DNA of 22,500 bases from Anaeromyces robustus (taxonomy: Eukaryota; Neocallimastigomycota; Neocallimastigomycetes; Neocallimastigales; Neocallimastigaceae): assembly GCA_002104895.1 (NCBI GenBank), contig MCFG01000183.1:55001-77500 (forward strand), given 5' to 3'. Below the pieces are notes generated by a model that searched no databases, was not told the DNA's origin, and was given only the letters and a program-made list of their open reading frames with translations. The translations under genes were made by a program, and so were the position numbers. This document shows positions 12,293 to 22,500 of the stretch, piece by piece; the first letter of the stretch is position 1, and every line of letters starts with the position of its first letter.

Positions 12293-12552
12293 TATTAAAA
12301 TTATTGTTTACTTTATATATTTTATTTAACTTTTATTAAGAGAGATTATGTCTATTTAATTATACAATTAATTAGACTAAATAAATTTTTAATACATTTA
12401 TTTAACGTATGTAATTTAATATACATTATTCATGCGCCACTAATACATTACGTAATAAATATTATTTATAATAAATATAAAATATTATTCTAAGTCATTT
12501 ACTATTATTATAGTAATATATATTTAATATATATTAAACTTTATTTCTGACA
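12293..12552 (-). repeat. 3' LTR of the copia element
   Basis: 260 bp. Read on the minus strand it begins TGTCAGAAATAAAG and ends TTTTAATA, so the termini are TG...TA rather than the usual TG...CA. It is preceded on the element strand by a purine tract. AATAAA-type polyadenylation sequences and TATA-like stretches occur inside. By eye it matches the other LTR at every position. Confidence 0.95.
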
Positions 12553-12563
12553 TTCCTCCTAAA
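12553..12563 (-). promoter_or_regulatory. Polypurine tract (plus-strand primer) of the retrotransposon
   Basis: On the minus strand TTTAGGAGGAA lies immediately before the TG of the 3' LTR. A purine-rich G/A block abutting the LTR is where plus-strand DNA synthesis starts in LTR elements. It overlaps the TAG stop codon of the RNase H frame. Confidence 0.85.
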
Positions 12564-13060
12564 GTTTAATATCGTTTATGCTTAATAAAAGATTATTTCT
12601 GAATTTAGTCATTAAGCTAGAATTCAAATATTTCGTAAAACCATCTGAAATGTTATTTTCTGATTTTATATACTTTAGATCAATGTCACCGTTATCTACA
12701 TGTTCTTTGATACTATGATATCTTAATTGCATGTGTTTAGATTTTGGATTTATTGTTTTGTTTAAACAATTGTAAATAGCTGATTTATTATCACTATTTA
12801 TTATCATTTTATTCATTTTAATATTTAATTCTTCGAATAAATTTTTATACCATAATGCATGTTTAGCACATTCGTGAATACCATAATATTCGCTTTCCAT
12901 AGTAGATACAGCTACAGTGTGTTGAAGTTTTGAAAACCAACTTGTTGGTGCAGAGTTTATGGTCATAACAAAACCGGTGGTAGATCTTCTTGTTTCTTTA
13001 TCACTACCTAAATCTGCGTCAACGTATATTTTTAAATCCATATTATTGTTTTTTTTTAAA
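12559..13060 (-). CDS. Copia Pol, RNase H domain (separate frame)
   Basis: Encodes the RNase H domain that removes the RNA strand during reverse transcription. Visible are YVDADLGSDKETRRSTTGF (first catalytic Asp and the copia signature), MESEYYG (Glu), NSDNKSAI (Asp) and the C-terminal RYHSIKEHVDNGDIDL...SDGFTK block, which ends close to the polypurine tract. The domain is in a different frame from the reverse transcriptase. The two are separated by a run of nine A (element strand), and one A fewer would make them continuous. The first ATG in this frame (13039-13041) is probably not a real start. Stop is TAG. Confidence 0.88.
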
Positions 13061-15193
13061 CATAATTCCGTAATCTGGATATCTTTTTAAATATCTAAAT
13101 ATTTTCATTAAGTTATACCAGTTTTCGTAATTAGGTTCTTTTGAATATCTGGATGCTTTACTTACCGAAAATAAGATATCTGGTCTAGTGCATAATGCTA
13201 AATATAGTAAGCTTCCTACTGCTTGTTGATATTTTTTCTTATTGAATTTCCTATTCCTAAATTCTGTGTTTTCTATAGGCATTGTATTAGAAACACTATT
13301 GTATTTTTCAATATCAAATTTTCTGAATATTTCATCTAGATATTTTCTTTGATGTATAAAATATCCATCTTTACATTTTACGAATTTTATACCGATTATG
13401 AAGTCTACTTCGCCCATATCAGTAGCTTCAAAATTCTTTTTTAAATAATTAATAGTTATATTAACGTTTTCTCTTTTACCTATAATAAGTATATCATCTA
13501 CATAAACAGTTAGTAAACAAATAATTTTATTATGCTTATCTTTTTTAATGTATAAGCAAGGTTCACTTTCAGATCTTATAAAGTCAAATTTTAATAGAAC
13601 TTCGTTAAGTGTATCATTCCAAGCGCGTCCAGCTTGTTTTAAACCATATAAAGCTTTGTTTAATACACAGTATCCTTCCTCCTTTTCTCCTTCGGGGAGT
13701 TTCATATAAATTTTTTCTTTCAAATCAGCATTTAAGTACGCTGCCTTTATATCCATTTGGAATATAACGAAACCGTTTGCTACTGCAAAAGCAATTGCTA
13801 TTCTTAAAGTATCTTGTTTTAGTGTAGGTGAGAAAGTGCTATTATAATCTACACCTTCTTCTTGAAAACAACCTTTAGCTACTAATCTAGCTTTGCAAAT
13901 TAAATTTCCATCAGCGTCTAATTTGTATTTGAATACCCATCTTGGTAGTATTACCTTTACTCCATTTGGTATTTTTTCAACCTTTGTGTATACTTTCATT
14001 CTCTTAATGTTGTTTAATTCTTTTTCGGTTGCTAGATACCATTCATCGCTATCCTTTAGATTTTTAATATCGTCATAGTTAATAGGTTCTCTAAGACCTT
14101 TATCATCAACTAATAATAGTAACGCTGTGTAATCTAAAATGTTGTCAATATTAAATTTTAGTTTTTTATTCGTATTATTATTTATAATTACTTCATTTTC
14201 GAATTTTCTTTTTCCAATTACTTTGTTTACATTTGAATTTTCATTATTATTTTTAATTTCGTTTGCATTTAAATTATTATAATTATTTATATTTTTGTAG
14301 TTATTATTTTCATTTATGATTTTATATTCATTTTGTTTATAATTTTCTTCTGATTTATTTTTATTTTCATTGTTTATGTCTTTTAAATTGTTTATATTTA
14401 AATTTGAATTTTGATTATTTTTATTGTTTATCAAATTTAAATTGTTTAATTCAGAATTATTTAAATTAGAGTTATTTAAATTGGAATTGTTTACATTACC
14501 TATTTTGTTACTTACATTTCTTTCTTCGTTAGTATTAATCTTATTATTAATTGTTTTTTCATTTGATTTATGAATTGGATTTAGAATGTTGTTTTGATTT
14601 AAATCTTGATTGAAATTATTATTTAAATTTTGTTTTAAATTATTTTGGAAATTTTGATTTAAATTATTTTGGAAATTTTGATTTAAATTATTTTGGAAAT
14701 TTTGATTCAAATTATTTGATTGATTTAAATTAAAATTATTTCCATGATTGTTGATTGGTAAATTATTATTATTATAATTTAAATTTGTAAAAATATTATT
14801 TTTGAAATTTTGATCATTTAAATTGTTGAAATGACCAGTTGAAATTGGGTAATTTAAATATGGATAATAATATAAATTATTATAAGGTGGTATATAATAA
14901 TTTATTGGTGGAGGAAAATTATTTGGAAAATTATTTGTATTATATTGATATGGATTTTGATTATTATTAAAATTTAAATTTTGATTGTAAGAATTTTGAT
15001 AATCATTGTTATTAAAATTATTTAAATTACTATTAGTGTTATCAATATTATTATCATCATCACTTCCTCCGACTTCATAATAAGGGATAAAATTAGAAGT
15101 CTCTGGAATATTGGAAGGGGAACCAAAATTGGCGGGACTATCCTCAAAGAAAGCAACAGAACGAGATAATATGATCTTGTTATTATTGATATC
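13043..15193 (-). CDS. Copia Pol, Asn-rich linker plus reverse transcriptase
   Basis: The frame is open without a stop from about 15193 down to 13043. The apparent start at 14710 is a TTG codon inside this frame, not an initiation site. The first part continues the integrase C-terminus (KIILSRSVAFFED). Then come about 310 residues dominated by Asn, with an 8-residue repeat NQNFQNNL encoded by a 24-bp tandem repeat at 14642-14712. The reverse transcriptase starts near 14050 with DEWYLATEKELNNI, then PRWVFKYKLDADG, KARLVAKG, FQMDIKAAYLNADL (catalytic Asp), ALYGLKQAGRAW and YVDDILIIG (YVDD catalytic pair), and ends in the RT connection at ATRPD-like CTRPDILF. The frame ends in an A9 run before the RNase H. 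It would be expressed only as part of a polyprotein. Confidence 0.9.
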   Translation of the reverse strand, partial: DINNNKIILSRSVAFFEDSPANFGSPSNIPETSNFIPYYEVGGSDDDNNIDNTNSNLNNFNNNDYQNSYNQNLNFNNNQNPYQYNTNNFPNNFPPPINYYIPPYNNLYYYPYLNYPISTGHFNNLNDQNFKNNIFTNLNYNNNNLPINNHGNNFNLNQSNNLNQNFQNNLNQNFQNNLNQNFQNNLKQNLNNNFNQDLNQNNILNPIHKSNEKTINNKINTNEERNVSNKIGNVNNSNLNNSNLNNSELNNLNLINNKNNQNSNLNINNLKDINNENKNKSEENYKQNEYKIINENNNYKNINNYNNLNANEIKNNNENSNVNKVIGKRKFENEVIINNNTNKKLKFNIDNILDYTALLLLVDDKGLREPINYDDIKNLKDSDEWYLATEKELNNIKRMKVYTKVEKIPNGVKVILPRWVFKYKLDADGNLICKARLVAKGCFQEEGVDYNSTFSPTLKQDTLRIAIAFAVANGFVIFQMDIKAAYLNADLKEKIYMKLPEGEKEEGYCVLNKALYGLKQAGRAWNDTLNEVLLKFDFIRSESEPCLYIKKDKHNKIICLLTVYVDDILIIGKRENVNITINYLKKNFEATDMGEVDFIIGIKFVKCKDGYFIHQRKYLDEIFRKFDIEKYNSVSNTMPIENTEFRNRKFNKKKYQQAVGSLLYLALCTRPDILFSVSKASRYSKEPNYENWYNLMKIFRYLKRYPDYGIMFKKKQ

Positions 15194-16517
15194 ATAATTT
15201 TGTAGCGGTATGATTTATATCATCGTATCCTAAAAATATTCCTGGGAGAGTAGAGTTATTAAACTTCTTCCTAAATTGTTTTGGAACGTAAAAGAAGACT
15301 TTACATCCAAAAACTTTAAATTTACTGTAATCAACCTTTTCGTTATTCAATATCTCAAAAGGAATTTTATTATTTATACCTTTATGTGGTAGCCTATTAT
15401 GTATATAGTTGGCGGTAGCTACAGCGTCTTCCCAAAATCGATGATTCAATTTGGCGTCTTCCAACATGGCGTCAGCGTTCGCAATAAGAGTGCCTTGAAG
15501 CCTTTCGACTCTTCCATTTTGTTGTGGGTTATATGGAACAGTGCTTTCGTGTACTATCCCATATTCTTCATAGAATCTGTTAAACTTATTGTTAAAGAAT
15601 TCTGTACCATTATCTGTTTTAATAAACTTGATATTTTTATTATAAATATTTCGAATTTTATTAAACCATATAACAAAAGTATTGTAAACGTCCGCTTTTG
15701 ATTTAATAAAATATACCCACCCATATCGAGAGTAGTCATCCATAATGGTTAAAAAGTATTTATTTCCGTAGATTGAATTATCTGGAGCAGAGACGAGATC
15801 CATGTGAATTAATTCAAATGTTTCTTTTGATTTGTTTTCAGCTGGGTAAAACGGTAGATTCCTTAATTTGGAGCAAGCACATATTCTGCATTTGTGATTT
15901 ATGTTTATGTTTTTTAGTTTTTCTTTAAGATGGTCAATGTTGAAATGACCAAACCTTCTGTGCCACAAGTCCATGTCCGAATCTTTTGTTGCTTTGTCTA
16001 GACTGTCGCACACTATGGATTCTTTATTTTTAAAATTAATATCAAACTTTGAAGTCCAAACTTTATAAACTTTTGATTTATTTGAATAGGAGGTGTAAAT
16101 TCTTTTGCCATGATTATTAAAAATGACTCCTATATTGTTATTTTTATATCTATAAAAAAGAGTTTTGTAGTATTGTTTACTTAAATGATCTATTGAAAGT
16201 AAACTTCTTTTGAATGCTGGTACATATAATACATTATCTAGAATTACTTTGTTGTTGTTCATATATCCTATATATTGCCCTATTGATTCTGATTTAACTG
16301 AAGTTCCATTGGCAAAATATATAGTTGCTGAGTAATTCTTTTTGTTTACCAGGTTGCTTTTATCATGAATCATATGGTATGATGCACCTGAGTCTAATGT
16401 CCAGCAGTTTATGTTGTTATCATAATTTAAAATTTTATTTTCGATATTATCTTGAATATTATCGGCAGTATAATAATTTATCCCCTTATTTAATATACCG
16501 CCGTTTATTGAAAATTT
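15192..16517 (-). CDS. Copia Pol, protease and integrase
   Basis: This frame overlaps the end of gag and is probably entered by a -1 frameshift at 16511-16517. Near its start is the aspartic protease motif WTLDSGASYHM (Asp at 16392-16394), which matures the polyprotein. The frame then runs to the integrase zinc-binding HHCC (H-RRFG-H ... C-RI-C, about 15880-15965). The catalytic core follows: MDLVSAP (first Asp), IKTDNGTEF (second Asp) and YNPQQNGRVER (Glu), with 35 residues between the second Asp and the Glu, the DD35E spacing. The C-terminal part has FGCKVFFYVP and LGYDD, typical of copia integrases. Translation stops at 15192 in mid-domain, where homology continues in the next frame (KIILSRSVAFFED). 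The first ATG of the frame, at 16371-16373, lies after the protease aspartate and is not a sensible start. Confidence 0.92.
   Translation of the reverse strand, partial: KFSINGGILNKGINYYTADNIQDNIENKILNYDNNINCWTLDSGASYHMIHDKSNLVNKKNYSATIYFANGTSVKSESIGQYIGYMNNNKVILDNVLYVPAFKRSLLSIDHLSKQYYKTLFYRYKNNNIGVIFNNHGKRIYTSYSNKSKVYKVWTSKFDINFKNKESIVCDSLDKATKDSDMDLWHRRFGHFNIDHLKEKLKNININHKCRICACSKLRNLPFYPAENKSKETFELIHMDLVSAPDNSIYGNKYFLTIMDDYSRYGWVYFIKSKADVYNTFVIWFNKIRNIYNKNIKFIKTDNGTEFFNNKFNRFYEEYGIVHESTVPYNPQQNGRVERLQGTLIANADAMLEDAKLNHRFWEDAVATANYIHNRLPHKGINNKIPFEILNNEKVDYSKFKVFGCKVFFYVPKQFRKKFNNSTLPGIFLGYDDINHTATKL
16463..16517 (-). promoter_or_regulatory. Predicted -1 programmed ribosomal frameshift signal at the gag/pol junction
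   Basis: On the element strand the gag frame reads ...AAA AAT TTT CAA TAA. The heptamer A AAT TTT (16511-16517) fits X XXY YYZ and allows re-pairing as AAA TTT in the -1 frame, which is exactly the protease/integrase frame. Seven bases later CGGCGGTATA (16503-16494) can pair with TATACTGCCG (16472-16463). This gives a 10-bp stem with one G-U pair and a 21-base loop. Slippery site, 5-9-base spacer and stable stem are the three standard parts of such signals. Confidence 0.8.
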
Positions 16518-17584
16518 TTGTTGTTTTGTTTACTTTCATTATTTACTAAGATGTAATTTGATTCTATTTCAGGTTCTGAATTATAATCATTTATTAATGA
16601 ATTGTCATAAATATTATTATATCTATTTACATTTTCTTCTGACATTTCTTTATTATTATGTTTTTCTACTTCTATATTGTCAGAATAATTATATTTCTTT
16701 TGTTTATATTTTTTATTATTAAATTTTTCTGTTTTTTGTTTATTATTATTATTTTTGTTTGGACAACTTCTGGCTATATGTCCAGATCTATGACATATGT
16801 AACATATTTTATTTTTTGTATTGTATTTTGAATATTTGTAATAATCATTTTTATTTCTATTTTTATTATATTCATTATTAAAAGCATTTATTTTGTTTTG
16901 TTTACCTTTTAATTCTTTCAAAAATTTCAATCTCGGTATTGTTTTTAGTAGCATTTTACAACAATCTTCCCATTTATCTTGGTAGCAAATCATATTTGTT
17001 TCTCTTGTTATATCTGAGGGGAGTGAGGTATATAAGTAGTTAAATTTTTGTTCATCACTTACTTCTGCGTTTAGGCCTCTTAAAGTATTAAATAAATTGT
17101 TCATATTTGATAAAAACATTTCGAAATCATCGTTTTTATCATATTTCATTTCTTCTAAATCCTTCTTTATTTTTATTTTTCTCTCTTCTATACCCTTTTG
17201 GTAAGTGGACTCTAGTAGTTTCCACACTTCATAAGCAGTATTTGATACGAAGTCTATTCTTCTTTTGTTATTATTATCTAAGTTGCTGCTTATGAACCAT
17301 TTAGCTTTGTTATCATTCCTTAACATAGTTCTGTTTACTGTTTGGGCGTAGAATAAATTTGTTGTACCTCTAACAGGTAAACAACCGGTTCCAAATCCTG
17401 GGTCATCTTTTGTAACTTTCTTTAAGTTCTCTTCACATATATATGCCTCTAAACCATAAGAACTTAAAAGTAAAAACATATCTGAGGCCCAGATAGGATA
17501 GTAATCACTGTTCAATTCATTCTTTGGAATTGAACTATTTATTATATTAGAATTTGGTGTTATACTATCAATTTTGAAATTCAT
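16505..17584 (-). CDS. gag: Copia Gag (capsid and nucleocapsid)
   Basis: 359 aa. The first ATG after the 5' LTR starts about 110 bases downstream of it. The N-terminal half resembles copia-type Gag (UBN2-like): YYPIWASDMFLLLSSYGLEAYI, then AKWFISSNLD, VWKLLESTYQKG and the helical segment with MNNLFNTLRGL and LYTSLPSD. A retroviral zinc knuckle, CYICHRSGHIARSC, sits at residues 261-274 (C-X2-C-X4-H-X4-C), inside a Lys/Asn-rich, RNA-binding-type tail. Gag forms the cytoplasmic virus-like particle in which reverse transcription occurs. The frame is intact and ends TAA at 16505-16507, directly after the proposed slippery heptamer and one CAA codon. Confidence 0.93.
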   Translation of the reverse strand: MNFKIDSITPNSNIINSSIPKNELNSDYYPIWASDMFLLLSSYGLEAYICEENLKKVTKDDPGFGTGCLPVRGTTNLFYAQTVNRTMLRNDNKAKWFISSNLDNNNKRRIDFVSNTAYEVWKLLESTYQKGIEERKIKIKKDLEEMKYDKNDDFEMFLSNMNNLFNTLRGLNAEVSDEQKFNYLYTSLPSDITRETNMICYQDKWEDCCKMLLKTIPRLKFLKELKGKQNKINAFNNEYNKNRNKNDYYKYSKYNTKNKICYICHRSGHIARSCPNKNNNNKQKTEKFNNKKYKQKKYNYSDNIEVEKHNNKEMSEENVNRYNNIYDNSLINDYNSEPEIESNYILVNNESKQNNKNFQ

Positions 17585-17670
17585 ATTTCTTACTTAATTT
17601 TATATTTTATAATTTCTTTAAAAGTATACTTTATACTAAAAATAAATATTATACTAATTAGTATATCTCG

Positions 17671-17696
17671 TAGAGTCAAAACTGAGACTCTTAATC
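17671..17696 (-). promoter_or_regulatory. Primer binding site, apparently for an internal tRNA-Lys(CUU) fragment
   Basis: Directly after the 5' LTR the element strand reads GATTAAGAGTCTCAG. There is no TGG, which is what a site complementary to a CCA-ending tRNA would begin with. The complementary strand, CTGAGACTCTTAATC, looks like a tRNA anticodon arm: loop CTCTTAA with anticodon CTT, preceded by stem TGAGA and followed by TC. This is the arrangement used by copia and Ty5, which prime from cleaved half-tRNAs. Confidence 0.65.
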
Positions 17697-17956
17697 TATT
17701 AAAATTATTGTTTACTTTATATATTTTATTTAACTTTTATTAAGAGAGATTATGTCTATTTAATTATACAATTAATTAGACTAAATAAATTTTTAATACA
17801 TTTATTTAACGTATGTAATTTAATATACATTATTCATGCGCCACTAATACATTACGTAATAAATATTATTTATAATAAATATAAAATATTATTCTAAGTC
17901 ATTTACTATTATTATAGTAATATATATTTAATATATATTAAACTTTATTTCTGACA
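17697..17956 (-). repeat. 5' LTR of the copia element
   Basis: 260 bp, apparently identical to the LTR at 12293-12552. In element orientation it starts at 17956 with TGTCAG. It should carry the promoter: TATA-like stretches occur within the first 60 bases of the element strand. It is followed by the primer site and gag. Confidence 0.95.
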
Positions 17957-17961
17957 CTAGT
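17957..17961. repeat. Target-site duplication, right copy (CTAGT)
   Basis: CTAGT follows the terminal CA of the LTR on the plus strand and matches the copy at 12288-12292. Confidence 0.9.
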
Positions 17962-21235
<3,274 letters not shown>

Positions 21236-21239
21236 TTTG

Positions 21240-21386
21240 CTATTATTTATAATATTAAATATATATAATTATTGATTTAAATATTTAATAAATAATTTTT
21301 GATAACATAAAAAAAAGTTATAAATATATATATAAAAAATAAAATTTACTTCGATAATAGTAAAATAATTTTTATTGCATACTTAC
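21240..21386 (-). other. Probable 5'-UTR intron of the paxillin-like gene
   Basis: On the minus strand a consensus donor GTAAGTATG begins at 21386. An acceptor ATAATAG ends at 21240, four bases before the start codon (CAAAATGG). The 147 bases between are A+T-rich, like the other introns. Removing them would leave a short leader joined almost directly to the ATG. Confidence 0.5.
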
Positions 21387-22500
21387 TTTTTATTTTATTA
21401 ATGTTTAAAAATATAAAATAGAATTATATACTATATATTATATTATAGGTTTTATCTATTATCTACTTTTATATATATATATAAATATATAAGTATATAA
21501 ATATATAGATATATTATTAATTTAAAATTAGTTAGTATTTATTATTACATTAAAAAAAAATAAAAAAGAAAAAAAAATTAAATTGTTTTTTATTTATTAG
21601 TATTATTTATTATTATTGATTATTATATATATTAATTTTGCCGATTAATTAAGAAAAAAATTAAAATAATATTTTCATTAAAACAGAGAATTTGTACTGT
21701 TAATATTTAATATTATTAATATTTTTTTTTACTTCGATATTTTTTTTTTTTTTTGCTTTGTTTTGCTTTGTTTGAATTTTAGCATATATATATATTTATT
21801 ATATATTATATGTAATAATTGATTATTGATTAATAATAATACAAATTAGAATTATATTTCATTAAAACAATCAAGTAATTTAACTATCAATATATAATTT
21901 CAATAATATTTTTTTTCCTCGATTAATTTACTTTGTTTTGTTTAAATTCCAGTTTTATGTATAATTATTATTTATAATTATAATATTTTAATTAAAATTA
22001 TAGTTATTTTAACATTGGTTTTAACATTGGTATAATAGGTATAATTAGAATACACCTTGAAGATATTTGTTAATTTTTTTTTTTTTTTACTTTTTATATT
22101 TTATTTTTTATCATTTTTACTGTTAAATTTATTTTTTATTATTATTAACAAATTAAAAGTTCTAAAAATAAAGTCTATTATTTATATATAATATAAAAAA
22201 ACTATATTCATATATATAGAGATATTTTTATTTACATTTATTAAGTTATTTTCTTTCAATTATTCAATGATAAAATTTGTTTATTTATTTTTTTAATAAT
22301 AGTTAAATATAGTAAATCTATAAGGTTTATCCTTTTATTTCAATTTTTCATTGAATAATCAATAGAAAATTAAAACAAGAAAAAAAGTTTTTTAATTCTA
22401 AAAGATTAAATAAAAGGACTTTTATAATAATAAAATATTTAAAAAAAAATAATTCTTCTTTTTTTTTTTATTTTTAATTATATTTAAAATTAATAATAAA
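21387..22500. other. Upstream region of the paxillin-like gene
   Basis: No coding sequence or RNA gene recognised. The region holds two loosely similar blocks (about 21660-21785 and 21842-21955). Each runs from CATTAAAACA through an A+T stretch and T run to TCGAT and TTTGTTTTGTTT. It should contain the paxillin promoter. The right part to 22500 shows only poly-T runs and A+T-rich sequence. Confidence 0.5.

Larger units (their letters stand above)
12293..17956 (-). mobile_element. Ty1/copia LTR retrotransposon, structurally complete, pol frame-broken
   Basis: A 5664-bp element read on the minus strand in the order LTR, primer site, gag, protease, integrase, Asn-rich linker, reverse transcriptase, RNase H, polypurine tract, LTR. 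Integrase before reverse transcriptase defines Ty1/copia (Pseudoviridae-type) rather than gypsy. The two 260-bp LTRs look identical base for base at a constant offset of 5404, and CTAGT flanks both ends, so the insertion is recent. Gag and pol appear to be linked by a -1 frameshift. Pol is additionally interrupted near 15195-15205 and at an A9 run near 13051-13059. Whether these two breaks are real or are assembly errors decides whether the copy is autonomous. Confidence 0.96.

Noticed and set aside
14708-14710. Start of the reverse transcriptase frame at 14710
   Set aside because: The codon is TTG inside an open frame that extends upstream to about 15193. Copia reverse transcriptase is made as part of a polyprotein.

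Overview
The window is a very A+T-rich eukaryotic contig with long homopolymer tracts, many microsatellites, short A+T-rich GT-AG introns and almost no G+C outside exons. Exon codons end mostly in T or A. The Rac sequence looks more fungal than amoebal, and the base composition resembles that of anaerobic gut fungi (Neocallimastigomycota). That assignment is an inference from composition and remembered family sequences, because no rRNA or other decisive marker is present. Dictyostelium-like amoebae are the main alternative.

Layout, left to right. 1-524 (+): 3' part of a Rac1-type Rho GTPase. 525-4556: non-coding, with two large tetranucleotide arrays. 4557-7143 (+): a five-exon signal peptide peptidase (intramembrane aspartyl protease of the ER). 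7144-10588: non-coding spacer between two convergent genes, with a few islands of higher complexity that might be RNA genes. 10589-11365 (-): intronless Tudor-domain splicing factor of the SPF30/SMNDC1 family. 11366-12287: spacer. 12288-17961: a Ty1/copia LTR retrotransposon on the minus strand, with 260-bp LTRs that look identical and a 5-bp target duplication CTAGT. 17957-19614: spacer with a third tetranucleotide array. 19615-21235 (-): a paxillin-family protein with four LIM domains, whose N-terminal LD motif is assembled across an intron after a 13-nt first coding exon. 21236-22500: promoter side of that gene, with a probable 5'-UTR intron.

The four host genes are unrelated housekeeping genes and do not form a cluster, although Rac and paxillin both act in cytoskeletal and adhesion signalling. 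The most informative object is the retrotransposon. Gag and Pol are joined by what looks like a complete -1 ribosomal frameshift signal: heptamer A AAT TTT, 7-nt spacer, then a 10-bp hairpin. Its primer binding site matches the anticodon arm of a lysine tRNA (CUU) rather than a tRNA 3' end, which suggests half-tRNA priming as in copia and Ty5. Pol also carries a very long asparagine-rich linker between integrase and reverse transcriptase. It is broken at two further places, each of which could be explained by one extra A, despite the apparently identical LTRs.
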